Positions 16,732-25,445 of a stretch of 34,868 nucleotides of DNA are shown here, piece by piece. Below the pieces are notes generated by a model. It was not told where the DNA came from. It saw only the letters and a program-made list of their open reading frames with translations, and ran no database searches. The DNA comes from Symbiobacteriaceae bacterium. Its GTDB lineage: Bacteria > Bacillota > JAAYKD01 > WRDA01. Both the position numbers and the translations under genes were made by a program. Each line of letters opens with the position of its first letter. Position 1 is the first letter of the stretch. The stretch covers positions 1 to 34,868 of the forward strand of contig WRDA01000002.1 in the NCBI GenBank assembly GCA_009783675.1, read 5' to 3'.

Positions 16732-17814
16732 ATGCTTGAAATCCAGACTGAAATGGAGCAATTTGCCAGGATTAAGGTCGTGGGGGTTGGAGGCGGCGGG
16801 AGCAACGCCGTCGACCGTATGGTGGCATCGAATCTCAAAGGCGTCGAGTTTATTGCGATCAACACCGACATACAGGTCCTGCAACACTCTCTTGCTGATC
16901 ATACATTACAAATCGGTATTAAGCTGACTCGCGGTTTGGGAGCAGGAGGAAACCCTGAGATCGGACTCAAGGCTGCCGAAGAGAGTCGAGATGAAATAAG
17001 TCGTCTGCTTAAGGGAGCCGATATGGTTTTCGTTACCGCCGGTGAAGGCGGTGGAACTGGCACTGGAGCAGCTGCAGTCGTAGCCGAGGTTGCCAAAGAA
17101 ATGGGCGCACTGACCATAGCAGTAGTCACGAAACCTTTCATCTTCGAGGGTCGTAAACGTTCCGAAAAAGCTGAGACAGGCATTGCTCAGCTCCGGGAAA
17201 AAGTGGATGCCTTGATTACCATCCCTAACGATCGTCTTTCGTCAATGATCGATAAGCAGACATCAATTCTGGATGCTTTTAAGCTGGTTGACGATGTTTT
17301 ACGACAGGGAGTCCAAGGTATTTCTGATCTGATTACCGTTCCCGGCGTTATCAACCTGGACTTTGCTGATGTCAGATCGATAATGGAAGATGCGGGATCT
17401 GCGATTATGGGCATAGGATATGGACAGGGAGAAGGCCGAGCTGTTCAAGCTGCTACTTCTGCAATCGCCAGCCAACTCCTGGAAACACCGATGTCCGGCG
17501 CCAGGGGAGTGCTGTTCAATGTAGCTGGGGGAGTGGACCTGACCTTGCATGAGGTCCAGGAAGCTGCCGATATTATTATGAAAGAGGTAGCACCTGACGC
17601 GAATATAATCTGGGGCACATCCATTGACGACAAACTGAAGGAACAGATTCGCATAACAGTGGTTGCCACAGGCTTCGACCAGAGATCTCCAAGCCCTCAT
17701 TTTGATCGTAATCAGGATATCAGGGATCCCCACCTGTTGAACCCTCTTCTGCCCCCTCAGCGTTCAACTACTCCCACACCTGACATCCCTCCCTTTTTGC
17801 AACGTAAAAGCTGA
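16732..17814 (+). CDS. ftsZ: Cell-division tubulin homologue
   Basis: 360 residues from the ATG at 16732, which gives MLEIQTEMEQFARIKVVGVG, aligning with the Bacillus-type FtsZ start; AGAAAGG lies nine bases upstream. The GTP-binding signature GEGGGTGTGAAA is at about 105-116, the T7 loop contains NLDFADVRSIM, and the C-terminal conserved peptide DIPPFLQRKS is intact after a linker of about 40 residues. FtsZ polymerises with GTP into the Z-ring that organises division. An in-frame GTG at 16633 would add 33 residues and has its own AAGGA site, so a longer form is possible. A terminator follows, ending the cluster. Confidence 0.98.
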   Translation: MLEIQTEMEQFARIKVVGVGGGGSNAVDRMVASNLKGVEFIAINTDIQVLQHSLADHTLQIGIKLTRGLGAGGNPEIGLKAAEESRDEISRLLKGADMVFVTAGEGGGTGTGAAAVVAEVAKEMGALTIAVVTKPFIFEGRKRSEKAETGIAQLREKVDALITIPNDRLSSMIDKQTSILDAFKLVDDVLRQGVQGISDLITVPGVINLDFADVRSIMEDAGSAIMGIGYGQGEGRAVQAATSAIASQLLETPMSGARGVLFNVAGGVDLTLHEVQEAADIIMKEVAPDANIIWGTSIDDKLKEQIRITVVATGFDQRSPSPHFDRNQDIRDPHLLNPLLPPQRSTTPTPDIPPFLQRKS

Positions 17815-17834
17815 TTATTGACTGATCAGAATTT

Positions 17835-17890
17835 GCTCTGGAAGACCTCTCAATCGTTTTTTTAGCGAGGGCGTCTTCCAGGGCATTTTA
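17835..17890 (+). terminator. Terminator after ftsZ
   Basis: GCTCTGGAAGAC (17835-17846) pairs with GTCTTCCAGGGC (17873-17884) with one G-U pair, and the inner CTCTC and GAGGG extend the stem. The loop is T-rich. ATTTTATAT follows the right arm. The strong stem with a modest T-run suits a terminator closing the division cluster. Confidence 0.75.
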
Positions 17891-18011
17891 TATCGTGTTC
17901 CTCCCTGGATATGCTGATAAGCATTTTTAACCCGAGAGTAATGAGACGCAGGAGAAATATACCCTATGAAGCGAAATATATATCAGATCTCAAAACAAGG
18001 AGAGAATAAGT

Positions 18012-19340
18012 GTGAACAGAGAAGAGGTTAAAGCAAAGGTATGTGCAGCAATCGATGCACATCGCGATGAAATCATGGCTATAGGCGAATCAATCTTCGC
18101 CGATCCGGAACTGGGTTACAAGGAGTTTAATGCCGCTGCCAAAGTCAGAGCAGTCTTCGAGGAGTTGGGCCTGGCTTACCGTGATCAGGTTGCTTTAACA
18201 GGAGTGGTTGCGCCCCTAAAGGGAAGAGAAAGCACCCTGAGAATCGCCGTAATGGGAGAGCTGGATGCTGTGGTTGCTCCCGGTCATCGATGTGCCCATC
18301 CACTTACTGGCGCTGCTCACTCCTGTGGCCACAACGCGCAGATCGCAGCCCTGATCGGAGTCGCCTATGGACTGGTGACCTCAGGAGCCATGGAAGAGCT
18401 TAACGGAGATGTGGTTCTCATGGCAGTACCAGCCGAAGAGTATGTGGAAATCGAGTATCGTAATAAACTGCGTAACGAAGGTAAAATTACATTCCTGGGA
18501 GGGAAACAGGAGTTCGTCCACTTGGGAGAGATGGATGAAATCGACATGATGATCATGCATCATCTAACTCCGACTACCGATTCTGCTGATGGGTTGGCTG
18601 TCAAAGCCCGTGTGGGTGGCGGTTCCAACGGCTTTGTCGGCAAGCTGATCCGCTATCTTGGCAAAGAGGCGCATGCAGGAGGGGCTCCACATATGGGTGT
18701 CAATGCTCTAAATGCAGCACTACTTGGTATGATGGCCATACATGCCCAGAGGGAGACCTTTCAGGATAAGGATCACATCCGAGTTCACCCTATCATGACC
18801 AAGGGAGGCGATCTGGTCAATGTAATCCCTGCTGATGTTCGCCTGGAAACCTATGTCAGAGGCGCGACCATGGAAGCTATTCTCGATGCCTCGAAGAAGG
18901 TTAACCGGGCGCTGGAATCTGGCGCTATGGCAGTTGGTGCTGAGTGTCAGATCATAGAACTGCCTGGTTATCTGCCACTCCTGAATGACCCGGCGATGAC
19001 CGACGTAATGTATCGTAATCTGGTGGCTTTGTTAGGTGCTGACCATGTGAAGGTGAGCAATGATGCTGGCGGAGGTTCTACGGATGCCGGAGATATTTCC
19101 TATCTGATGCCTACCCTGCACCCATATATTGGAGGCGCTGAGGGCATAGGACACAGCGAAAACTATGAGATTACAGACAGGGAACTGGCATATATCGTTT
19201 CTGCCAAGGCCTTGGCCATGGCAGTAGTCGATCTTCTCGCCGAGGGTGCAGAACTGGGCTTGCGCATAAAGAACGAATTCAAACCAACTCTGACCAAAGA
19301 GGGATATCTGGCTATGTGGGACGAGTTTGTGACAAAGTAA
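18012..19340 (+). CDS. M20-family metallopeptidase/amidohydrolase
   Basis: 442 residues. Metal and catalytic motifs of the M20D-type amidohydrolases are visible: VMGELDAVVAPGH, HSCGHNAQIAALIG, a PAEEYVE glutamate pair, HHLTPTTDS, and the lid-domain GKEAHAGGAPHMGVNALNAALLGM. The C-terminal STDAGDISYLMPTLHPYIGG supplies the last ligand region. Relatives remove acyl or p-aminobenzoyl groups from amino acids (AbgB, N-acyl amino acid hydrolases); the substrate here cannot be named. The GTG start has AAGGAGAG nine bases upstream. It follows the ftsZ terminator with a 197-base gap in which I see no convincing promoter, and two aldo/keto reductase genes follow on the same strand. Confidence 0.9.
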   Translation: MNREEVKAKVCAAIDAHRDEIMAIGESIFADPELGYKEFNAAAKVRAVFEELGLAYRDQVALTGVVAPLKGRESTLRIAVMGELDAVVAPGHRCAHPLTGAAHSCGHNAQIAALIGVAYGLVTSGAMEELNGDVVLMAVPAEEYVEIEYRNKLRNEGKITFLGGKQEFVHLGEMDEIDMMIMHHLTPTTDSADGLAVKARVGGGSNGFVGKLIRYLGKEAHAGGAPHMGVNALNAALLGMMAIHAQRETFQDKDHIRVHPIMTKGGDLVNVIPADVRLETYVRGATMEAILDASKKVNRALESGAMAVGAECQIIELPGYLPLLNDPAMTDVMYRNLVALLGADHVKVSNDAGGGSTDAGDISYLMPTLHPYIGGAEGIGHSENYEITDRELAYIVSAKALAMAVVDLLAEGAELGLRIKNEFKPTLTKEGYLAMWDEFVTK

Positions 19341-19359
19341 ATATATAAGGAGTGACAGT

Positions 19360-20502
19360 ATGCAACGACGCATCATGGGTAAACTTGGACATGAGGTCTC
19401 ATTACTTGGGTTCGGAGCTATGCGCCTTCCTCTGTTGGATAGCAGCGATAGCAAATCCATCGACTTTACTGAAACCACAAGAATGATTCGCGCGGCTATT
19501 GATGGCGGGGTATCCTACATTGATTCGGCTTATGTGTATCATGGTGGTATGTCTGAAGTTGCTTTAGCCAAGGCTCTTACCGATGGCTATCGAGAGAGAG
19601 TCTTCCTGGCGACCAAGAGTCCGACCTGGATGCTTAAAACACCTGAAGACTTCGATAGGTATCTCGAAGAGTCCTTACAAAGGTTGGAGACGGACTGCAT
19701 CGACTTCTATCTGCAGCATTCACTGAGCCGGGATGGTTGGCAACAATTTAAGGAGATGGATTTGTTCCAGCGCGGACAGGCTGCCAAGGCTGCAGGTAAG
19801 ATCCGCTACTTTGGCTTTTCCTTCCATGATAGTCTTGACGTATTTCAGGAGATCCTGGATGCGTACCCCTGGGATTTCTGCCAGATTCAATATAACTATC
19901 TGGATGTAGATTACCAGGCAGGGAAAGCCGGGCTTCAGGCTGCCGCGGCCAGAGGCATTCCGGTCATCGTCATGGAACCGTTGCGCGGCGGTCGTCTGGC
20001 TTCCGGAATACCCGATGAGATTGGGGAGATGCTAAGCAGCATGCATCCGGATCGATCACCAGTGGAGTGGGCTATACGATGGCTTGCCGATCAGCCGGGA
20101 GCCACTGTCATCCTCTCTGGCATGAGTACCCTGGAACAGGTTGAGCAAAACGTGGCGATCACCAGCAGTGAGGAGCTGACTGTGGGATGTATGAGCAGTG
20201 AGGAACAGAGCCTGATAAGTGAGGTTGCTTCCCTTTGGCGTAAACGTATAAAGGTCCCCTGCACCGAGTGTCAGTACTGTTCAGCTTGTCCTCAGGGCAT
20301 CAATATTCCGGAGTTATTCTCGGGATACAACAGTGCTTCCATGTTCGACACCTGGGATCAAGCCAGGAAACGTTACGCAAGCCTGGTGGGTGAAAAGAAA
20401 GATGCCACTGTCTGTATCGCCTGCGGTGCTTGCGAAAGTGTCTGTCCTCAGCATATCCCCATCATCGAGACGCTAAAAACCATTGACAAGGCTTTACATT
20501 GA
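19360..20502 (+). CDS. Aldo/keto reductase with C-terminal ferredoxin-type Fe-S domain (copy 1)
   Basis: 380 residues. The N-terminal ~270 residues are an aldo/keto reductase barrel: GFGAMRLP, YIDSAYVYHGG (catalytic D and Y), LATKSPTW (lysine), FYLQHSLS (histidine), and VMEPLRGGRL. The C-terminal ~85 residues hold two cysteine clusters, CTECQYCSACPQG and CIACGACESVCPQ, suited to one or two 4Fe-4S centres. Such fusions are common in anaerobes, but their physiological substrates are mostly unknown. AAGGAGTGA lies six bases before the ATG. The next gene is a close paralogue, so the pair arose by tandem duplication. Confidence 0.92.
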   Translation: MQRRIMGKLGHEVSLLGFGAMRLPLLDSSDSKSIDFTETTRMIRAAIDGGVSYIDSAYVYHGGMSEVALAKALTDGYRERVFLATKSPTWMLKTPEDFDRYLEESLQRLETDCIDFYLQHSLSRDGWQQFKEMDLFQRGQAAKAAGKIRYFGFSFHDSLDVFQEILDAYPWDFCQIQYNYLDVDYQAGKAGLQAAAARGIPVIVMEPLRGGRLASGIPDEIGEMLSSMHPDRSPVEWAIRWLADQPGATVILSGMSTLEQVEQNVAITSSEELTVGCMSSEEQSLISEVASLWRKRIKVPCTECQYCSACPQGINIPELFSGYNSASMFDTWDQARKRYASLVGEKKDATVCIACGACESVCPQHIPIIETLKTIDKALH

Positions 20503-20541
20503 ATAACTAACGACAGATCTGAGAGGAAAGAGGGTAGTATC

Positions 20542-21762
20542 ATGCAGCAACGTCAAATGGGTTCTCTGGGAGAACAGGTGTCCCTGCTGGGTTTTGGAGC
20601 CATGCGTCTGCCAACCATAAATGGGGAGAACAGCAAGATCGATGCACCTGAAGCCATACGAATGATGCGACATGCTTTCGATAACGGTGTTAATTACGTC
20701 GATTCCGCTTGGGGATATCACGGAGGTAATTCGGAACTTATCGTCGCACAGGCTCTAAGAGATGGATATCGTCAGCGCGTACAATTGGCGACTAAGAGTC
20801 CGACCTGGCTCCTGGAAACAGCAGAGGATTTTAGCTCCTATCTGGATCGCCAGTTGCAGAAACTCGAAACCGACCATATCGACTATTACCTACAACACGG
20901 TTTAGGACGAGATCGCTGGTTAAAGTACAAGGAACTTGGTGTCTTTGCAGCGGCTCAGAGAGCCAAGGATCAAGGAAAGATCAAGCACTATGGTTTCAGT
21001 TTCCATGACAAAGCAGAAACTTTTCAGGAGATAATTGCAGAGTACCCCTGGGATTTTTGTCAGATCCAGTATAACTACCTGGATGTGGACAACCAAGCGG
21101 GTCGTCAGGGGTTGCAGGCTGCTCACGCCAAGGGGATGGCGGTGGTCGTCATGGAACCCTTAAGGGGTGGACGCCTGGCTGCAGGGCTGCCTTCTCAGAT
21201 CAGCGAGATGTTGCAAAGAGGGGAACGAGAGCTGCAGGATCAGGTGGTGCAGCGCCATCCTGCGGAGTTTGTCGATGTGCATCGTTTTATTTTTGAACAT
21301 GGTAACGAGTTTACTCATCCGGTAGAATGGGCTTTTCGATGGTTGGCTGATCAGCCGGAAGTGTCTCTGATCCTATCCGGGATGAGCACCATGGCACAGG
21401 TGGAGCATAACCTCGCTATCTGCAGTTTACCAGGCATGGTGACAGGTAACATGAGTCCGGAGGAACGCAACCTCCTCGCTGCTGTAGCCAAAGCCTGGCA
21501 GGCCCGCATCAAGGTGAACTGTACCGATTGCAAATATTGCATGCCCTGCCCCCAGGGTGTGGATATTCCAGCCTGCTTCTCCCGCTATAATACGGCAGCC
21601 ATGTTCGATGCCTGGGAGCAGGGTAAAAAAAGCTATTCCCGCCTTAGCGAAGAGCAGCATGATGCCAGCCATTGCATAGCTTGTGGAGCATGTGAGGCAG
21701 CTTGTCCTCAGAAACTGAGCATAATCAACGCACTAAAGGAACTCGATGCAGCTTTGCGTTGA
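20542..21762 (+). CDS. Aldo/keto reductase with C-terminal ferredoxin-type Fe-S domain (copy 2)
   Basis: 406 residues, colinear with copy 1 through most of its length (for example the shared YPWDFCQIQYNYLDVD and VMEPLRGGRLA). The catalytic residues are kept in YVDSAWGYHGGNSE, LATKSPTW and YYLQHGLG. Cysteine clusters CTDCKYCMPCPQG and CIACGACEAACPQ are at the C-terminus. It differs by an extra segment of roughly 26 residues after ISEML (from QRGERELQDQ to HGNEFTH) where copy 1 has only a short loop; this lies near the substrate pocket in the family, so substrate range may differ. GAGGAAAGAGGG precedes the ATG. Confidence 0.92.
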   Translation: MQQRQMGSLGEQVSLLGFGAMRLPTINGENSKIDAPEAIRMMRHAFDNGVNYVDSAWGYHGGNSELIVAQALRDGYRQRVQLATKSPTWLLETAEDFSSYLDRQLQKLETDHIDYYLQHGLGRDRWLKYKELGVFAAAQRAKDQGKIKHYGFSFHDKAETFQEIIAEYPWDFCQIQYNYLDVDNQAGRQGLQAAHAKGMAVVVMEPLRGGRLAAGLPSQISEMLQRGERELQDQVVQRHPAEFVDVHRFIFEHGNEFTHPVEWAFRWLADQPEVSLILSGMSTMAQVEHNLAICSLPGMVTGNMSPEERNLLAAVAKAWQARIKVNCTDCKYCMPCPQGVDIPACFSRYNTAAMFDAWEQGKKSYSRLSEEQHDASHCIACGACEAACPQKLSIINALKELDAALR

Positions 21763-21802
21763 TGTCGTTTGGCTCATGATGCCACAGAGAGGGTCGATCT
21801 AA

Positions 21803-22654
21803 GTGCGTTTAGGGTATCATATGCCTACCTCTGGTGGGTATACCAGGCAGTTATCAATTGCCACAGAGATAGGTGCAGAATGCCTGCAGGTCTTTGTCGG
21901 GAGCCCTACTACCTGGCGAATGAGTGCTCCCGATGCAGCAGCTCTCGGGAGTTCAGCAGATCTGGTCAGGGACGCAGGTATCTTTCCTCTTGTCGTCCAC
22001 GGCGCATATCTGATCAATATGGCATCTAAGGACGAAGACAATTTTAGGAAATCCCATGACCTAATTCAGGAGTCACTACATAGAGCCTCCCTGCTGAGGG
22101 CACCTTATCTGGTAATTCATGTGGGAAGTCATGGTGGTGCAGGTCTTGAATATGGCTATGAACGTATAAGCGAAATGCTTGAAAGTCTGCGCACGGACTG
22201 GCCTGATGATGTTTGTCTGCTCCTGGAGAATACCGCCGGTAGCGGTAACACCATTGGCAGTAGTTTTCAGGAACTTGGAGAGATCAGAAGGCGTGCCGGA
22301 GACCCACCATGGATAGGCATTTGCCTGGATACTTGTCATGCCTTTTCAGCAGGATACCCTGTCAACGATAGTAAAGGGTGGCGGGAGACTCTGGATATTT
22401 TCGACGCTGTGATAGGTTTATCAGCTCTAAAGATTCTTCATCTTAATGACTCCCTGACACCATTTGCTTCCCGCAAAGACCGACATGCCAACATAGGAGA
22501 AGGCAGTATAGGAGTCGGAGGCTTCCGAGCAATGATGACTATGACCGCCTTGGTAGGTTTACCAGGCATTTTGGAGACACCGGACAATGGCGACTATGCG
22601 GGGTATAGACGGGACATTTCGTTACTTAAGCAGTTACGTCTGGAATCAGCCTGA
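21803..22654 (+). CDS. nfo: Deoxyribonuclease IV (AP endonuclease, endonuclease IV family)
   Basis: 283 residues, the usual length. It cleaves DNA at abasic sites using three zinc ions in a TIM barrel. Metal-ligand motifs are visible: PLVVHGAYLINMAS, VIHVGSHGG, LLLENTAGSGN, CLDTCHAFSAGYPV, LKILHLNDSLTPFASRKDRHANIG split across the chain, and GILETP. The GTG start gives MRLGYHMPTSGG, matching the family N-terminus; the ribosome binding site (GAGAGGG) is weak. uvrC follows after 16 bases, so two DNA repair genes are probably co-transcribed. Confidence 0.95.
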   Translation: MRLGYHMPTSGGYTRQLSIATEIGAECLQVFVGSPTTWRMSAPDAAALGSSADLVRDAGIFPLVVHGAYLINMASKDEDNFRKSHDLIQESLHRASLLRAPYLVIHVGSHGGAGLEYGYERISEMLESLRTDWPDDVCLLLENTAGSGNTIGSSFQELGEIRRRAGDPPWIGICLDTCHAFSAGYPVNDSKGWRETLDIFDAVIGLSALKILHLNDSLTPFASRKDRHANIGEGSIGVGGFRAMMTMTALVGLPGILETPDNGDYAGYRRDISLLKQLRLESA

Positions 22655-22670
22655 TGAACAGAGGTGATTT

Positions 22671-24620
22671 ATGCCTTTCGCCATCGATGAAGAACTAAAG
22701 CTGCTCCCCGACAAGCCTGGAGTTTACCTGATGAAGAACGCTATCGGACAGGTGATCTATATCGGGAAGGCAGTAAACCTCCGCTCCAGGGTACGATCGT
22801 ATTTTCAGTCACGACATTTAGATACGAAGACAGTGCTTCTGGTGCAAAACATTGCTTCTTTCGAGACGATCGTCGTCGCCAGTGAACTGGAAGCGTTGAT
22901 TCTCGAGAGTAACATGATTAAACAGCACCAACCCCATTACAATATCTTACTCCGTGATGATCATCATTATCCCTTCCTGCGTCTATCCATCCAGGACCCC
23001 TTCCCTCGTCTGACGGTGGTGCATCGCATGGATAAAGACGGTGCTCGTTACTTCGGTCCTTTTCCCGGGCGAACTGTCTATCCAACCCTGGAAGCTCTCA
23101 AGAAGGTCTTCCCTTTGAGAACCTGCAATAGATCCCTGCCAGCTCAGACACCACAGCGTGCCTGTCTGGATCACCATATCAAGAGATGCAGTGGTCCCTG
23201 TATCGGAGCCATCAGTGAAGCAGACTACCGGCTGATGCTAAAACCTTTAACACTCTTCCTAGAAGGCAAACGAGATGAGTTATCCAGCCTTCTACAGGAG
23301 GATATGGAAACAGCAGCTTCCGACATGAACTTCGAGCGTGCTGCGACCATACGTGACCAGTTGCGAGCAATTCAACGCCTCCAGGAAACTCAACGTGTCG
23401 AAGGAAACCTGGAGGAGGATATGGATATCATTGCCATGGCACGTAAAGATAATGAAGCTCAGGTAGTAGTTGTCTTCCATCGAGAGGGTAAAGTAATCGG
23501 AAGATCCAATTTCGCCATGACTGGCATAGTCGACCAGGATCGCAGTGATATATTGACCTCTTTCGTGAAGCAGTATTATCTGGGAGCCGAAAGTATCCCT
23601 CCACAGATAATTCTTCAGGATGAACTGCTATCTGATGAGCATGAAGTCATTCGCAGGTGGATCGCCGAGAAACGCGGCGGGAAGGTTACCATCCGTGTTC
23701 CTCAGAGAGGCGAAAGAGTAGAACTGGTGGAGTTGGCGGCAAAAAACGCGCTGCAGGTTCTTAGCCGTGATCAGATCAGACGCAACAATGACAGACAGGA
23801 AGCAGCTCAGGCGTTGGAAGAGCTGGCAGAACACCTTAAATTGCCGCAGGCTCCCTGGCGTATCGAAGCCTATGATATATCCAACACTCAGGGGAACTAC
23901 TCAGTGGCTTCCATGGTAGTCTTTGAACAGGGTATCCCGGCTCGTAAAGAGTATCGTCGATTTCGCATCAAGCTGGTGGAGGGGCCCAATGATTATGCGT
24001 CGATGCAAGAGGTTCTTTCGAGAAGATTCAGGCGAGCTACAGACGAAAAAGTTGCTCTCTCCGAAGGACGGTTACTACAAAGTCAGATAAAATTCGCCAA
24101 TCTCCCTGACCTGGTTCTGATCGATGGTGGAAAAGGACAGCTGCAGGCCGCGCGAGAGAGCATGAAGGAAACTGGTTACCTGGAGATAACTACAATAGGC
24201 CTGGCTAAGCAACATGAATTAATCTATCTTGAAGGGCATCGCATGCCTCTGAACTTAAGTCATCGCAGTAAAGCTCTGCACTTACTGCAAAGGATACGCG
24301 ACGAAGCTCATCGCTACGCAGTAAGCTACCATCGTGACTTACGGGATGACTCGGCATTAAACTCTGCACTGGAGCAGATACCAGGGATTGGTAAAACCCG
24401 AGTTCGACTTCTGTTGAAAACATACGGAGGATTGGATAAACTCGCTCTAGCCAGTGTGGAGGAATTATCGGATCTCAAGGGTATGAGCGTGAAGTCTGCT
24501 GAAGCCGTGCATGCTTTCCTGCGCCTGAAATACGGTGAAGGTGTCGGAGAGAGATACAGAGAACATGCAAAAGAGGATCTCCTGATCGCGGATAAGGAAA
24601 AGCTTCCATCATCACCTTGA
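22671..24620 (+). CDS. uvrC: Excinuclease ABC subunit C
   Basis: 649 residues. UvrC makes both incisions around a lesion marked by UvrA and UvrB. The GIY-YIG nuclease domain is at the N-terminus (KPGVYLMKNAIGQVIYIGKA), with a cysteine group around 150-175. A UVR motif follows near 200-235 (METAASDMNFERAATIRDQL). The C-terminal RNase H-like nuclease carries AYDISNTQGNYSVASMVVF and LVLIDGGKGQLQAA. Two helix-hairpin-helix motifs close the protein (LEQIPGIGKTRVRLLL and LSDLKGMSVKSAEAV). AGAGGTGAT precedes the ATG at good spacing. All expected domains are present and intact. Confidence 0.98.
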   Translation: MPFAIDEELKLLPDKPGVYLMKNAIGQVIYIGKAVNLRSRVRSYFQSRHLDTKTVLLVQNIASFETIVVASELEALILESNMIKQHQPHYNILLRDDHHYPFLRLSIQDPFPRLTVVHRMDKDGARYFGPFPGRTVYPTLEALKKVFPLRTCNRSLPAQTPQRACLDHHIKRCSGPCIGAISEADYRLMLKPLTLFLEGKRDELSSLLQEDMETAASDMNFERAATIRDQLRAIQRLQETQRVEGNLEEDMDIIAMARKDNEAQVVVVFHREGKVIGRSNFAMTGIVDQDRSDILTSFVKQYYLGAESIPPQIILQDELLSDEHEVIRRWIAEKRGGKVTIRVPQRGERVELVELAAKNALQVLSRDQIRRNNDRQEAAQALEELAEHLKLPQAPWRIEAYDISNTQGNYSVASMVVFEQGIPARKEYRRFRIKLVEGPNDYASMQEVLSRRFRRATDEKVALSEGRLLQSQIKFANLPDLVLIDGGKGQLQAARESMKETGYLEITTIGLAKQHELIYLEGHRMPLNLSHRSKALHLLQRIRDEAHRYAVSYHRDLRDDSALNSALEQIPGIGKTRVRLLLKTYGGLDKLALASVEELSDLKGMSVKSAEAVHAFLRLKYGEGVGERYREHAKEDLLIADKEKLPSSP

Positions 24621-24653
24621 CTCCAGGCAGATCCGTCAAAGGATGGTATAGCT

Positions 24654-25445
24654 ATGAGTAATAACAGCCCGGTATCTCTGCGCCAGCTGACTAACAGTGG
24701 GGGAGTGACTCTGCTACCAAACCTGCTTCTGGATGCTTATCATTACTACGAGCTAAGTGGCGATGAGTTGATTCTCCTTATCCACCTCATTCGCTGTCAG
24801 GACTCTGCCAGTGGAAGTGATTTGCCTCTCAGTGACTATCTAATGGAAAAAATGCGTCGCAGTCGTGGCGAGATTACCATGTTACTGCAAAGTTTACAGG
24901 TCAAGGGTTTTTTACATTTGGCGAAGGACGCTGGACAGATGAAACCTCAGGATACCCCTCTACACTTTCTTTACAGTAGCCTCATCAGCTGGACAGAAAT
25001 ACCTGAGGATAAGAGGGAAGTTCAGGAAAAGGATCCCTTCCTCGAGTTGGTTCAGCTTTTCGAAAAATACTTCCGGTATATGAACGAGTTTGAGTACCAA
25101 CGTATGCGGGAATGGCTGACCGAGGATCAATGGGACCCGGAAGTAATCCGTGAAGCTTTACGCATTGCGGCGCTTAATAAGATTTTGAACTTCAAATATA
25201 TCGATCGCATTCTCCTCAACTGGCAAATACAGGGAGTTCACACTCTGGCTGATGTCGAAGCCGCTAATAATGATCATCAGTCTCGCAGACAGCAAGCCAG
25301 AGGTGATGAGACAGCAGTTAACCAGACACAGCCAGTGTCAAAGAGTCGCAGGCGCGGCGTACCACTGTTTAGGGTCGGTAGTATTAACCAGACCGAGGAA
25401 ACCAGTGTAGAAAGGAAGAAGAGGTTTGATCGACTCATTGAGTGA
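24654..25445 (+). CDS. DnaD-like primosome protein
   Basis: 263 residues. The N-terminal ~95 residues resemble a winged-helix module (LSGDELILLIHLIRC, MRRSRGEITMLLQSLQVKGFL). Residues of about 125-200 match a DnaB_2/DnaD domain (FEKYFRYMNEFEYQRMREWL, then ALRIAALNKILNFKYIDRIL with LLNWQIQGVHTL). The tail is polar and probably disordered. In Bacillota these proteins help bring the DnaI loader and replicative helicase to DNA. AAAGGATGG lies before the ATG. The gene overlaps the DnaI-like gene by about 20 bases, as expected for partners. Confidence 0.88.
   Translation: MSNNSPVSLRQLTNSGGVTLLPNLLLDAYHYYELSGDELILLIHLIRCQDSASGSDLPLSDYLMEKMRRSRGEITMLLQSLQVKGFLHLAKDAGQMKPQDTPLHFLYSSLISWTEIPEDKREVQEKDPFLELVQLFEKYFRYMNEFEYQRMREWLTEDQWDPEVIREALRIAALNKILNFKYIDRILLNWQIQGVHTLADVEAANNDHQSRRQQARGDETAVNQTQPVSKSRRRGVPLFRVGSINQTEETSVERKKRFDRLIE

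Noticed and set aside
17299..17733. 144-residue open frame on the minus strand
   Set aside because: Antisense to ftsZ; no recognisable domain.
17911..17928. Second terminator (ATGCT-GATA-AGCAT plus T-run) before the M20 gene
   Set aside because: The stem is only five base pairs, and the longer hairpin at 17835-17890 already serves.
17966..18031. Possible 21-codon leader ORF before the M20 gene (ATG at 17966, TAA at 18029-18031)
   Set aside because: It overlaps the M20 start in another frame, its AGGAG is eleven bases away, and its sequence has no run of regulatory codons. Chance is more likely.
19032..19478. 148-residue open frame on the minus strand
   Set aside because: Antisense to the end of the M20 gene and the start of the aldo/keto reductase gene; would conflict with two well-supported genes.
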